Assembly (NCBI RefSeq): GCF_030655415.1
Contig: NZ_JAURVN010000009.1
Location: 1 to 64,000 of the forward strand
Source of the DNA: Herminiimonas sp.
GTDB lineage: Bacteria > Pseudomonadota > Gammaproteobacteria > Burkholderiales > Burkholderiaceae
DNA: 64,000 nt
Direction: 5' to 3'
In this document: in pieces, positions 44,831-53,645 of the stretch
Layout: every line of letters starts with the position of its first letter
Position numbering within the stretch: position 1 is the stretch's first letter
The notes under the pieces: model-generated
Database searches by the model: none
Seen by the model: the letters and a program-made list of their open reading frames with translations, nothing else
Told to the model about the DNA's origin: nothing
Translations under genes and position numbers: made by a program

Positions 44831-46006
44831 TTATTGACCGCTCAGCTTGCGCTTGCCGCTGGCGTACAGGCTGTCTTCCCAGATCACCCATTTACCATCC
44901 TGGACCACGTACTTGGTGACCAGTGGCACGATGTTTTGGCGATGATCATCGAAAGTTACTTTGCCGATCAGCGTGTCTACATCTTTGGTTTTGTTCAAGA
45001 CGTCACGAACCTTCTTGCGATCCGGGCCGACTTTTTCTACAGCGTCCATGATCAGGTTTGCAGCAGCATAGGAGAACGGACCGTAGGCTTCTGGCGGTTC
45101 GCTATATTTTTGCAATTGATATTTGGCTGTGAAGTACAAACCGCCTGGGATTTTTTCCCAAGGTGCACCTTCGATGAAGGACAAGGAACCTTCAGCCAGT
45201 TTCTCGCCTACGCCCTGGATGTAAGCATCGGACTTGATGCCTGAAGTACCTTCAAACTGTGCCTTGATGCCCAGTTTTTCCATCTGTGTACGGATGCGCA
45301 CACCAAGTGGTGTGAGGCCACCGAAATAGACAACGTCCGGTTTCAATTCGCGAATCTTGGTCAGCTCGGTAGAGAAATCCTGCTGATCGGCAGTGACACC
45401 AAAAGTAGCTACTACTGTGCCGCCGTCTTTTTTCACAAATTCTGAAAAGTACTTGTTGTGGCCTTTGCCATAGTCGGTCGTGTCATGAATGATGGCCCAC
45501 TTCTTGAAGCCCTGATCTTTCATGAATTTGGCAGCAACTTCACTTTGGTTGATCATCGTGCCGTTGACGCGATGTACTTCCTTGTAGTCATTACCGTAGG
45601 TGATTTCCGGCAGTACTGCGCCCCAGACCACGACTGGCAAACCGAAGCGGTTATAAACACCAACTGTACCCATCGCAACCGCGGAACAGAAATGCGTCAC
45701 ACCAGCGATGATGTTTTTATCGGCTGCGATTTTGGTCGCGACTTGCACACCGACGTTCGGACGACATTCATCATCCTGCACTACCAATTCATAGGTGTAC
45801 TTGGCTTTTGGATCTGCATTACGCAAACGCACAGCCAGGTCCGCTGAATTGCGCCCACCCAAACCAATCGAGGAAACGCCGCCAGTCAGCGGGCCTACGA
45901 ACGCGATCTTTACAACATCTTTGGCAGAAGCCGGCGTGCCAAACAAGCTCATGCCCATGGCGGCGCACAGTGCAGCTGTCTTTAATACTGTCTTGGTATT
46001 AACCAC
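44831..46006 (-). CDS. ABC transporter substrate-binding protein, first gene of the amide/ureide uptake operon
   Basis: A 391-aa periplasmic receptor with signal peptide (residues 1-28, GTPASA-K) and a type 1 fold (VVKIAFVGPLTGGVSSIGLG). It is unlike the LivK copy at 36.5 kb, with extra Cys residues (ECRPN and HFCSAVAMG) placed to form a disulfide, as in some Liv-type proteins. The GTG start at 46006 has AGGGG eight bases upstream. The ligand is probably not a plain branched-chain amino acid, given the amidase and amidohydrolase downstream. Confidence 0.92.
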   Translation of the reverse strand: MVNTKTVLKTAALCAAMGMSLFGTPASAKDVVKIAFVGPLTGGVSSIGLGGRNSADLAVRLRNADPKAKYTYELVVQDDECRPNVGVQVATKIAADKNIIAGVTHFCSAVAMGTVGVYNRFGLPVVVWGAVLPEITYGNDYKEVHRVNGTMINQSEVAAKFMKDQGFKKWAIIHDTTDYGKGHNKYFSEFVKKDGGTVVATFGVTADQQDFSTELTKIRELKPDVVYFGGLTPLGVRIRTQMEKLGIKAQFEGTSGIKSDAYIQGVGEKLAEGSLSFIEGAPWEKIPGGLYFTAKYQLQKYSEPPEAYGPFSYAAANLIMDAVEKVGPDRKKVRDVLNKTKDVDTLIGKVTFDDHRQNIVPLVTKYVVQDGKWVIWEDSLYASGKRKLSGQ

Positions 46007-46041
46007 ATTTATCCCCTTTAGAATGGATGGACGGTAACGTT

Positions 46042-46097
46042 TTCAAGTTACTTGAATATTAATATATGAAAATTCCGCATAATTCAAGTAGCTGGAA
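46042..46097 (-). promoter_or_regulatory. promoter and paired operators of the binding-protein/liv/amidase operon
   Basis: On the minus strand TTGAAT (46087-46082), 17 bp, TATTAA (46064-46059). A perfect dyad TTCAAGT-T-ACTTGAA (46042-46056) covers the expected start of transcription. A related 15-base site at 46083-46097, matching at 12 of 15 positions, covers the -35. Their starts are 41 bp apart, near four helical turns. A repressor is suggested, and the XRE-cupin gene product is the likely one. Confidence 0.65.
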
Positions 46098-46350
46098 TAA
46101 TGTGCAGCAAAAGCCGTGCCAATCGGAATTGGTGCTTTTTTCCTGAAACGAGTTATCTGCTGGTGCAATAAGTTGCCACTCCTCAAACGAAGGCAGAATC
46201 TGCACCCAAGATGGCGCCGAATTAGCGCGGGCGCGCACTAATTCGGGATTTTGAAAAGACTGGGGCAATTGAAAAGGACGTAGTAAAAGGACTGTTTTCA
46301 AATCCGGTTCAGGCAGCACCATGATTGTTCAAGTGACATGTATAGACGAA

Positions 46351-46378
46351 AAAAAAGCGCTCCGAAGAGCGCATTTTT
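46351..46378 (-). terminator. terminator of the cytochrome c gene
   Basis: GCGCTC, loop CGAA, GAGCGC (46357-46372) with a long T-run on the minus strand. Confidence 0.88.
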
Positions 46379-46405
46379 ATTTCACATCCATGACGAGAGT
46401 GTTGT

Positions 46406-46714
46406 TTATTTCAACGTCAATATCCATTTAACCAGGGTGCGCGCTTCCGCTTCGCTGACCTGACCATTGGCCGGCATAGGTACCGTGCCCCACACGCCAC
46501 TGCCGCCCTTCATTACTTTCTGCACCAGCTTGTCTTCCGCGCCTTTTTGGCCGGCATATTTAGCGCCTATATCTTTGAAAGCCGGGCCCAGTACTTTGTT
46601 GTTTACTGAATGGCAAGCCATGCAATTTTTTGCCTTTGCCAGATCGGCATTTGCCAGCGCCATATTTGACACGCCAGCAGCCAGAAACAAACCTAATAAC
46701 AAAGTACGCTTCAT
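46406..46714 (-). CDS. small class I cytochrome c (c-551/c-552 type)
   Basis: A 102-aa periplasmic electron carrier. Signal peptide (about 1-22, MALA-N), haem site CMACH near residue 31, and the distal Met in TVPMPANGQV. Length and pattern match cytochrome c-551/c-552 of betaproteobacteria, which feed terminal oxidases or peroxidases. ATG 46714 has GGAG seven bases upstream, better than the TTG 12 bases earlier. A single gene with its own terminator. Confidence 0.93.
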   Translation of the reverse strand: MKRTLLLGLFLAAGVSNMALANADLAKAKNCMACHSVNNKVLGPAFKDIGAKYAGQKGAEDKLVQKVMKGGSGVWGTVPMPANGQVSEAEARTLVKWILTLK

Positions 46715-46870
46715 GCTTTTCTCCACAAGATTGATCGCACTATTCTAACGTGTTTAAGTTGCGCGATAGATGACACTGCATAGATACAACGCGACGCTAA
46801 CATTCAAGTTGACGACAGTAATTGACCGTTACACTTAATCACAATATGCTGCAGCGAACTAGGAGAAGCC

Positions 46871-47086
46871 ATGCCCCTCATCATCATCATCGTCTTGCTG
46901 TCAGCATTAAAGTACTTTGAGTTCGGCCCGCTGGAAAACCTGTCCTGGTGGTGGATAGTCGGCCTGTTTGCTGTGGCCTTCCTCTGGTTCGAATTTTTCG
47001 AACGCATGCTGGGTCGCGATAAACGCAAGGCACATGAACAACTGGAAAAAGCACGCAAGGAACGTATCAAAAAAACATTCAAGTAA
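46871..47086 (+). CDS. small Trp-rich membrane protein (TIGR04438-like)
   Basis: A 71-aa protein. Hydrophobic N-terminus, then LENLSWWWIVGLFAVAFLWFEF and a basic helical tail with DKRKAHEQLEKARKERIKK. This matches the small Trp-rich family seen in Burkholderiales. AGGAG lies six bases before the ATG. Function unknown. A 138-codon frame on the other strand is the shadow of this gene. Confidence 0.83.
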   Translation: MPLIIIIVLLSALKYFEFGPLENLSWWWIVGLFAVAFLWFEFFERMLGRDKRKAHEQLEKARKERIKKTFK

Positions 47087-47116
47087 GGCAGCGGTTTTTT
47101 CTTGAATGTAAAATCC

Positions 47117-47425
47117 TTACTTGGATTTTTCAGCCAGACAATTTGTACGCACTTGATTGCCAAATTCTGTTCCTCTTGAATTGGCAAAGGCCTTGTCAAA
47201 ATAAACCTTGGCGATGGCATCCTTTTTATCCTGCAAGGAAATTCCTTTTACCCCGCGCATCAAGTCCAGCGTTTTTTCAGGCGCCATACCTTGATCGCGC
47301 CATGCAGCAATTGATTTGAGCATGGACGCATAATTGGAGCAATACGATAGTCTGTCCATTTCTGGAGTGGCATGCGCCGCCGCAGAGGCAAGTAAGAACA
47401 CTAATGAGGCGATGATTGTTTTCAT
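47117..47425 (-). CDS. small exported protein, function unknown
   Basis: A 102-aa protein with a signal peptide (about 1-20, AHAT). The mature part is helical, with two Cys (YCSNYAS near residue 29 and TNCLAEK near the end) that may pair. ATG 47425 has AAGGAA upstream. No family recognised. It converges on the Trp-rich protein gene with 30 bp between stops. Confidence 0.75.
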   Translation of the reverse strand: MKTIIASLVFLLASAAAHATPEMDRLSYCSNYASMLKSIAAWRDQGMAPEKTLDLMRGVKGISLQDKKDAIAKVYFDKAFANSRGTEFGNQVRTNCLAEKSK

Positions 47426-47493
47426 GGATTCCTTGATTCGGTCTGCCACTATACAGACATCATCAACCCAAACACCAACTTGATTAAATCGCT

Positions 47494-47859
47494 ATGAAAT
47501 TATCAGCCGCCATCCCCATCATTCGTATTTTTTCTGAAGAAAAAGCCAAAGAGTTCTATGTCGATTTTCTAGGCTTCAACATCGACTGGGAACATCGCTT
47601 CGAAGCAAATTTCCCTTTGTATGCGCAAGTGACACGTTCAGGTATGACGCTGCATTTGAGTGAGCATCATGGCGATGCGACTCCGGGTTCCGCAGTCTTT
47701 ATTCCCGTAGAAGATATCGATGCGCTACATCAAGAACTGCAAGCGAAAAAATACAAGTACGCGAAGCCGGAAATAGAAACCGTAGGCTGGGGCCGCTTGT
47801 TGCAAGTGATGGACCCGTTTGGCAATCGTCTGCGCTTTTGTGAGCTTTCCGAAGATTGA
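47494..47859 (+). CDS. glyoxalase/bleomycin-resistance superfamily protein
   Basis: A 121-aa vicinal-oxygen-chelate protein. It opens with AAIPIIRIFSEEKAKEFYVD and ends VMDPFGNRLRFCE, the paired beta-alpha-beta modules of the fold. It resembles the bleomycin-resistance-like subgroup, which often bind ligands without a metal. The usual metal ligands are not clearly complete. The stop is 62 bp before bluB, so co-transcription is likely. Actual role unknown. Confidence 0.85.
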   Translation: MKLSAAIPIIRIFSEEKAKEFYVDFLGFNIDWEHRFEANFPLYAQVTRSGMTLHLSEHHGDATPGSAVFIPVEDIDALHQELQAKKYKYAKPEIETVGWGRLLQVMDPFGNRLRFCELSED

Positions 47860-47921
47860 TAGTTAATTGCGCAAAGACTGCGTACTACCTTTCAGCGCTA
47901 GCAGACGACATAAAGAAAGTC

Positions 47922-48575
47922 ATGGATACAAACAAGTTTTCAAACGAAGAGATTGCTGCGGTTTATAAGGCAATCCAGGAACGTCGCGACATGCGTCATT
48001 TTCTTGCTACGCCGTTGGAAGAAGGTCAATTGGAGCGTCTTGTAAAAGCAGCGCACATGGCTCCTAGCGTTGGCTTGATGCAACCGTGGCGATTCATACG
48101 CATCACGGATTTTCAATTGCGTACCGCTATTCAAAAACATGTGGAAGAAGAACGCATCGCCACCGCGGACGCACTCGATGAACGTTCCAGTGAATTCATG
48201 CGGCTGAAAGTAGAAGGCATACTTTCCTGCGCCGAAGTATTGGTAGTCGGCTTAATGGATCAAAGAGAAAAGTATATTTTCGGCCGCCGCACTATGCCGG
48301 AGATGGATTTGGCGTCGGCGAGCTGCGCGATACAGAATATGTGGCTGGCAGCGAGAGCAGAAGGCATCGGTCTGGGATGGGTGTCTTTATTCGATCCGGA
48401 AAAACTGCGCGAGCTATGTCAAATGCCTGAAGGAAGTCAGCCTATCGCCATCTTGTGTTTGGGCCATGTCAAAGATTTTTATCCTGCACCCATGCTGGAA
48501 ATCGAAGAGTGGGATAAGCGAAAAGCAGTCAGTGAAATTTTTTATGAAAACTCATGGGATGCAAGCAAGTCCTGA
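47922..48575 (+). CDS. bluB: 5,6-dimethylbenzimidazole synthase
   Basis: A 217-aa flavin-destroying nitroreductase-fold enzyme that turns FMNH2 and oxygen into the lower ligand of vitamin B12. Seen: ERRDMRHFL at the N-terminus, HMAPSVGLMQPWRFI, and AARAEGIGLGWVSLFDP. These are the BluB-specific features, compared with ordinary nitroreductases. ATG 47922 is used, and the open frame extends to 47856 inside the preceding gene. No other cob genes or a cobalamin riboswitch are visible nearby. Confidence 0.88.
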   Translation: MDTNKFSNEEIAAVYKAIQERRDMRHFLATPLEEGQLERLVKAAHMAPSVGLMQPWRFIRITDFQLRTAIQKHVEEERIATADALDERSSEFMRLKVEGILSCAEVLVVGLMDQREKYIFGRRTMPEMDLASASCAIQNMWLAARAEGIGLGWVSLFDPEKLRELCQMPEGSQPIAILCLGHVKDFYPAPMLEIEEWDKRKAVSEIFYENSWDASKS

Positions 48576-48807
48576 AGTAAAAAAATTCTCACGCAAGAAA
48601 ATTTCTTCATCAAAACGAGATGTAGACCTAGCCTAACTCTCCGCCGAATTCAAATACTGAATAACGTAATCAAGTCAACTTTCAAGATTCTCTGTTCAGC
48701 AAATCAAATCCATTTATGCTAAAACTAAGGTGTAGCGTTCACATTTATTTTAGCGCTGCATTACATAATTAGATTAGATTTTAAAAACCAACTGAGTGAG
48801 ACAAACA

Positions 48808-49857
48808 ATGAGAACATTGAAAAAAGCAGTATTCAGCCTCTTGATATTAGCCGCGGTTCCCGCCTTCTCTCAAAGCAAACCCGTCGTGCAATTCATTGCA
48901 ACCGGCGGCACGATTGCGATGAAGATAGATCCTGTGAAGAATGCACCGGTTCCGGCGATCTCTGGTGACGACTTGCTGGCCACCGTTCCCGATGTAGCGA
49001 AGTACGCTTCCATCGAGGTGAACAATCTTTCCAATGTTCCATCGGATTACATGGACCCAGCGCGCTGGGTAACCTTGACTAAAGCTGTGCAGACCGCACT
49101 GGATCGCAAAGAAGTGGCTGGCGTCATCGTCTCTCACGGCACAGATACTTTAGAAGAAACTGCCTACTGGCTGGACCTCACAGTTCAATCGAGCAAACCG
49201 ATTGTCTTGATCGGTGCGCAACGTAATGCATCAGTGTCGGATTTTGACGGTCCGCGCAATTTGTTGAATGCAGTACGCATTGCAGTCGATCCACAAGCCA
49301 AAGACAAAGGCGCAATGCTGGCGATGAATAACCAAATCAATGCAGCACGTTACGTCACCAAAACGCACACAGCCAATGTCGAAACATTCAAGTCGGGTGA
49401 CTATGGCTTTCTGGGTGAAGTGTATCCAGACCGCGTGACCTTCTCGTACACGCAATTGCGTCGCCAGTTCATTCCTATCCGTACAGAGAAAATGCCTGAG
49501 GTAGAAATCATTGCGATGTACGGCGGTGCAGATGGCGCAGCATTGCGCAATGCAGTCGACCGCGGCGTCAAAGGCGTCGTCGTACAAGCACTTGGCATGG
49601 GTAATATGAACGTGGCGATGTTGAATGCAGTTAAATATGCGATCTCGAAAAACGTCGCAGTCGTTGTATCGACCCGCGTGCACAATGGTCGCGTTTTGCC
49701 TAGCTATGGTTTTGAAGGCGGCGGCAAAACTTCATTCGAAGCGGGCGCAGTGATGGCCGACGATTTGAAACCGGCAAAGGCGCGCATCTTGTTGATGCTG
49801 TCCTTGCAAAACGGAGTAACCAGCCAAAACGATCTGCAGGCAGCGTTCAATAAATAA
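48808..49857 (+). CDS. ansB: periplasmic L-asparaginase, type II
   Basis: A 349-aa enzyme hydrolysing asparagine, and often glutamine, to the acid and ammonia. Signal peptide (1-21, AFSQ), the first catalytic Thr in FIATGGTIAM, and the second in VSHGTDTLEET. DGPRNLLNA and KTHTANVETFKSGDYG are typical of the family. The start is ATG 48808, and the GTG 12 bases earlier is an alternative. It stands alone with a terminator, divergent from nothing immediate. Confidence 0.93.
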   Translation: MRTLKKAVFSLLILAAVPAFSQSKPVVQFIATGGTIAMKIDPVKNAPVPAISGDDLLATVPDVAKYASIEVNNLSNVPSDYMDPARWVTLTKAVQTALDRKEVAGVIVSHGTDTLEETAYWLDLTVQSSKPIVLIGAQRNASVSDFDGPRNLLNAVRIAVDPQAKDKGAMLAMNNQINAARYVTKTHTANVETFKSGDYGFLGEVYPDRVTFSYTQLRRQFIPIRTEKMPEVEIIAMYGGADGAALRNAVDRGVKGVVVQALGMGNMNVAMLNAVKYAISKNVAVVVSTRVHNGRVLPSYGFEGGGKTSFEAGAVMADDLKPAKARILLMLSLQNGVTSQNDLQAAFNK

Positions 49858-49894
49858 ACTATTGCTAGCAGCTTGATAAGCAAATTTAGAAATA

Positions 49895-49922
49895 AAAAAG
49901 CCGGATAAAAATCCGGCTTTTT
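49895..49922. terminator. bidirectional terminator between ansB and ilvD
   Basis: GCCGGAT (49900-49906), loop AAAA, ATCCGGC (49911-49917) flanked by A- and T-runs. Confidence 0.92.
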
Positions 49923-49941
49923 TACATTCAGCAAAACATCA

Positions 49942-51615
49942 TCAGCCAGTCACTGCGCCTTTGCTTGCACTGGATGCCAGTGCAGCATATTTCGCCAACA
50001 CGCCACGTGTGTAACGAGGTGCTGGTTGTTTCCAGTTAGCGCGTCTACGGGCGATTTCTTCTTCGGATACGTTCAATTGAATCAGCAATTGACGTGAATC
50101 GATGGTGACGGAGTCGCCCTCTTCCACCAGGCCGATCAAACCGCCGACGAACGCTTCTGGTGAAATATGGCCGACCACCATGCCCCAGGTACCGCCGGAG
50201 AAACGACCGTCGGTAATCAAGCCAACTGACTCGCCTAAACCTTGGCCGACCAATGCAGATGTCGGCGCCAACATTTCCGGCATGCCTGGACCACCTTTTG
50301 GCCCGAGATAGCGCATGACGAGAACGTCGCCAGCGACAATCTTGTTCGCCATGATGGCGTCCATTGCCGAGTATTCATCATCGAATACGCGAGCAGGTCC
50401 GGTGATGACTGGATTTTTCAAACCAGTGATCTTTGCTACGCAACCTTCAGGCGACAGATTGCCTTTCAAGATCGCCAAGTGACCTTGTGCGTACAAAGCC
50501 TTCTCGATGGTGTGGATCACATCTTGATCAGCGCGCGGCACTGATGGAATGTCTGCCAATGCTTCTGCAACGGTTTGACCGGTGATAGTCATGCAATCGC
50601 CGTGCAACAAGCCTGCGTCCAACAATACTTTCATCACTTGCGGAATGCCGCCTGCTTTATGCAGATCGGTCGCAACGTATTTGCCGGATGGCTTTAGATC
50701 ACAAATGACCGGGACTTTTTTACGCATGCGTTCAAAGTCGTCGATGGTCCAATCGATTTCTGCTGCGTGGGCAATCGCCAGGAAGTGCAAGACCGCATTA
50801 GTCGAGCCGCCGGTTGCCATGATGACGGCAACTGCATTTTCGATTGCTTTGCGTGTGACGATGTCACGTGGCTTCAAATCTTTTTTGATCGCTTCGATCA
50901 GTACGCGTGCTGACTCAGCAGCGGAGCCGACTTTTTCATCATCAGGATTGGCCATCGTCGATGAGTATGGCAAGGCCAGACCCAACGCTTCGAACGAAGA
51001 TGACATTGTGTTCGCTGTGTACATGCCGCCGCATGAACCGGCTGAAGGACAGGCATTGCGTTCGATGCCGTCGAAATCTTCTTGCGACATGCGACCGGCT
51101 GTGAATTCACCCACTGCTTCAAATGCGGAAACGATGGTCAGGTCTTTACCCTTCCAGTTACCCGGTTTGATGGTGCCGCCGTAGACATAAATACTTGGCA
51201 CGTTAGTGCGCAACATCGCGATCATGCCGCCTGGCATATTCTTGTCGCAGCCGCCGATGACGAGCACGCCGTCCATCCATTGGCCGTTGACTGCGGTTTC
51301 AATACAGTCGGCAATCACTTCGCGCGAAATCAGCGAATACTTCATGCCTTCGGTACCCATGGACATACCGTCGGAAATGGTTGGCGTACCGAACACTTGC
51401 GGATTACCGCCAGAATCCTTGATCGTCTTGATGGCGATATCGGCCAATTTTTGCAAACCTGAATTACAAGGTGTGATCGTCGAGTGACCATTGGCGATAC
51501 CGACCATAGGCTTGTCAAAATCGGCTTTTTCGTAACCCATCGCGTAATACATGGAACGGTTAGGACTGCGGGACACGCCTTGCGTGATGTTTTTCGAGCG
51601 GCGATTGAATGCCAT
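49942..51615 (-). CDS. ilvD: dihydroxy-acid dehydratase
   Basis: A 557-aa iron-sulfur dehydratase making the 2-oxo acids of valine and isoleucine. Cluster and metal positions: [16 protein letters not shown], and [17 protein letters not shown]. The C-terminal [19 protein letters not shown] is also diagnostic. Length is that of the class with a [2Fe-2S] or [4Fe-4S] cluster. It is divergent from a LysR gene, with a strong promoter and dyad between them. Confidence 0.97.
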   Translation of the reverse strand: MAFNRRSKNITQGVSRSPNRSMYYAMGYEKADFDKPMVGIANGHSTITPCNSGLQKLADIAIKTIKDSGGNPQVFGTPTISDGMSMGTEGMKYSLISREVIADCIETAVNGQWMDGVLVIGGCDKNMPGGMIAMLRTNVPSIYVYGGTIKPGNWKGKDLTIVSAFEAVGEFTAGRMSQEDFDGIERNACPSAGSCGGMYTANTMSSSFEALGLALPYSSTMANPDDEKVGSAAESARVLIEAIKKDLKPRDIVTRKAIENAVAVIMATGGSTNAVLHFLAIAHAAEIDWTIDDFERMRKKVPVICDLKPSGKYVATDLHKAGGIPQVMKVLLDAGLLHGDCMTITGQTVAEALADIPSVPRADQDVIHTIEKALYAQGHLAILKGNLSPEGCVAKITGLKNPVITGPARVFDDEYSAMDAIMANKIVAGDVLVMRYLGPKGGPGMPEMLAPTSALVGQGLGESVGLITDGRFSGGTWGMVVGHISPEAFVGGLIGLVEEGDSVTIDSRQLLIQLNVSEEEIARRRANWKQPAPRYTRGVLAKYAALASSASKGAVTG

Positions 51616-51683
51616 GATGACTCCAGAAAGAATGCAAATCGGTAGTACGCCACAATTTCAAAACGAAGGGCCTGTGGCGATTG

Positions 51684-51710
51684 CCTGCCCGGTAACAGGG
51701 CAATCCTTGA
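51684..51710 (-). other. hairpin in the ilvD 5' leader
   Basis: On the minus strand GATTGC and GCAATC arms enclose a further CTG/CAG pairing. It lies between the predicted transcription start (about 51715) and the ilvD ribosome site. There is no T-run, so not an attenuator of the usual kind. Confidence 0.4.
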
Positions 51711-51721
51711 AAAGAGCGCCT

Positions 51722-51797
51722 AGATTGCCTTGCGTTAGGCTATGTGTCAAATATATGATTCCATCACGATCAATATTTATAAGATATTGATTGATGG
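51722..51797 (-). promoter_or_regulatory. ilvD promoter and LysR-type operator
   Basis: TTGACA (51750-51745), 17 bp, CAATCT (51727-51722). Upstream, ATCAATAT-N7-ATATTGAT (51769-51791) is a perfect dyad extended by CCATC/GATGG arms at 51761-51765 and 51793-51797. Its centre lies about 65 bp before the expected start point, the usual place for a LysR recognition site. Confidence 0.65.
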
Positions 51798-51889
51798 TAA
51801 ATTTATGGCTTGCTCATAGCGATCTATTTATCAGGATCGACGATTACCCTGAATGATTATTTAAGTTAATGCTTTAGCCCATGTAAGCC

Positions 51890-52783
51890 ATGAATATAGA
51901 ACTCCGACAGTTGCGCTACTTTGTCACCGTCGCCGAAGAAATGCATTTCGGCCGCGCGGCAATTCGGCTGCACATGACGCAACCACCGCTGTCGCAGACG
52001 ATCCAATCGTTGGAGTCTATGCTGGGCGTGCAACTTTTCCGCCGCACCAGCCGCAGCGTCGCACTCACACCAGCCGGCATCGCGCTGTTGCCGGAAGCGC
52101 AACGTATTCTGCAACAGACGGCTGCGTTGCCTGACCTAATGCGCCGCGCGACCTCGGGCGCGTCCGGTCGTTTATCGCTTGCATTTGTGTCCACTGCGGA
52201 CTACAGCGTGCTGCCGCCTTTCCTGCGCGAATTCCGCGAATCCTATCCAGGCGTCGAGATCGATTTGCGTGAAGCGACGACAGACGTGCAGCTGGATGAC
52301 TTGATGCAAGGTCGTATCGACGTCGGCCTTTTGATCCCGCCCATCCCGGATAAGGCAAAATTGCAACTGGATTATTTACCGGTCTTGTCGGAACCTTTGA
52401 TACTCGCTGCACCTAAGGGACTGAAGGCGCTGCGTGGCAAGCAGAGCGTGGCCCTTCAGGCACTGGCCGATTTACCGCTGATTATTTTCCCGCGACGTAT
52501 TGCTCCCGCCTTCCACGATGCGATTCTGGCTTGCTACCGCGATGCCGGCTTGACGCCGCATATCGGGCAGGAGGCAATTCAGATGCAAACCATCATAGGC
52601 TTGGTCTCGGCCGGCATGGGTATCGCGCTTGTGCCACAATCCGTATCAAATTTAAAACGGCCTGGCGTCGACTACAAACCGCTGGCAAATAAAACGCCGC
52701 TAGTCGAAACCGGCCTCGCATGGCGACGTGATAATGCGTCACCCGTGCTGAATGCTTTTCTAGAATTGTTGCGAAAGAAATAA
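51890..52783 (+). CDS. LysR family transcriptional regulator, divergent from ilvD
   Basis: A 297-aa regulator. N-terminal winged helix (LRQLRYFVTVAEEMHFGRAA then MTQPPLSQTIQSLESMLGVQ) and the two-lobed effector domain (from about residue 90). It lies back to back with ilvD and shares the promoter gap. The dyad there fits a LysR site, so ilvD control is the leading guess. It is followed within 3 bp by lgt, so it may be co-transcribed with it. Confidence 0.93.
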   Translation: MNIELRQLRYFVTVAEEMHFGRAAIRLHMTQPPLSQTIQSLESMLGVQLFRRTSRSVALTPAGIALLPEAQRILQQTAALPDLMRRATSGASGRLSLAFVSTADYSVLPPFLREFRESYPGVEIDLREATTDVQLDDLMQGRIDVGLLIPPIPDKAKLQLDYLPVLSEPLILAAPKGLKALRGKQSVALQALADLPLIIFPRRIAPAFHDAILACYRDAGLTPHIGQEAIQMQTIIGLVSAGMGIALVPQSVSNLKRPGVDYKPLANKTPLVETGLAWRRDNASPVLNAFLELLRKK

Positions 52784-52786
52784 ATT

Positions 52787-53584
52787 ATGTGGATACATCC
52801 TATGCCCGATCCGATTGCACTCTCAATCGGTCCACTCGCAATACGCTGGTACGGTTTGATGTACCTCGCCGCATTCGCGCAATTCATCTGGCTGGCGCGC
52901 ATACGTATCAAGCAACCGCACATTGCCAGCGCCGGTTGGAAGAAGGAGGACATCGATGACATGCTGTTCTATGGTGTGCTCGGCGTCATCATCGGCGGTC
53001 GTTTAGGCGAAGTAATTTTCTACGATCCGGCTTATTACTTTTCGCATCCGCTGGAAATCTTCAAGGTATGGAAAGGCGGCATGTCCTTCCACGGCGGCTT
53101 CCTCGGCGTGCTGTTTGCGATGAGCATCTGGGCACGCAAGCAAGGCCGCAATGTGCTGGACGTTTGGGACTTCATCGCGCCCATGGTGCCTCTCGGTTAT
53201 GCCTTCGGTCGCCTCGGCAATTTCATCAATGCCGAATTGCCAGGCCGCGTTGCCGATGCGTCACTGCCGTGGGCGATGATCTGGCCGAATGTTGATAATC
53301 TGCCGCGTCATCCTTCACCCTTGTATCAAGCGCTGGTCGACGGCTTGCTGATGTTTATCCTGCTGTGGATCTTCTCGCGCAAACCACGTCCACGCATGGC
53401 AGTCGGCGGCATGTTCGCGCTGCTGTATGGTTCGGCACGATTCTTCACTGAATATTTCCGCACACCGGATTACGAAGTGCATTTTGCCGGCATCACGATT
53501 TCTGCCGGACAGATGTTGTCGGTGCCACTCATCATCCTCGGTATCGTTATGCTGATACTCGCGTACCGTAAGAAGGCCGCATGA
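52787..53584 (+). CDS. lgt: phosphatidylglycerol-prolipoprotein diacylglyceryl transferase
   Basis: A 265-aa inner-membrane enzyme that attaches diacylglycerol to the lipobox Cys of prelipoproteins. Seven helices expected. Seen: [25 protein letters not shown] and the signature [15 protein letters not shown], with the conserved Arg and Asn. The start is ATG 52787 or 52802. There is no ribosome site, and the gene begins 3 bp after the LysR stop, which suggests translational coupling. Confidence 0.96.
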   Translation: MWIHPMPDPIALSIGPLAIRWYGLMYLAAFAQFIWLARIRIKQPHIASAGWKKEDIDDMLFYGVLGVIIGGRLGEVIFYDPAYYFSHPLEIFKVWKGGMSFHGGFLGVLFAMSIWARKQGRNVLDVWDFIAPMVPLGYAFGRLGNFINAELPGRVADASLPWAMIWPNVDNLPRHPSPLYQALVDGLLMFILLWIFSRKPRPRMAVGGMFALLYGSARFFTEYFRTPDYEVHFAGITISAGQMLSVPLIILGIVMLILAYRKKAA

Positions 53585-53645
53585 GGATGCGGATAGTCCA
53601 GCGCATACAAAACTCAAACTTGATATTCCGTGATGGGCAGCCACA

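Larger units (their letters stand above)
46007..46405. other. 399-bp intergenic region
   Basis: Holds the operon promoter with its operators at the left and the cytochrome c gene's terminator at the right. An 87-codon minus-strand frame (46059-46322) covers the promoter and has no ribosome site or recognisable domain, so it is not called. Confidence 0.55.

Noticed and set aside
46059..46322. 87-codon minus-strand frame
   Set aside because: It covers the operon promoter region, lacks a ribosome site, and shows no known family pattern.
46804..47220. 138-codon minus-strand frame
   Set aside because: Shadow of the Trp-rich small protein gene (46871-47086), which has AGGAG before its ATG, and of the start of the 47117 gene.
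47860..47921. cobalamin riboswitch before bluB
   Set aside because: The gap is only 62 bp and has no B12-box-like sequence.
51684..51710. ilvD leader hairpin as an attenuator
   Set aside because: It has no T-run and no leader ORF with branched-chain codons was found, so it is listed only as a hairpin.
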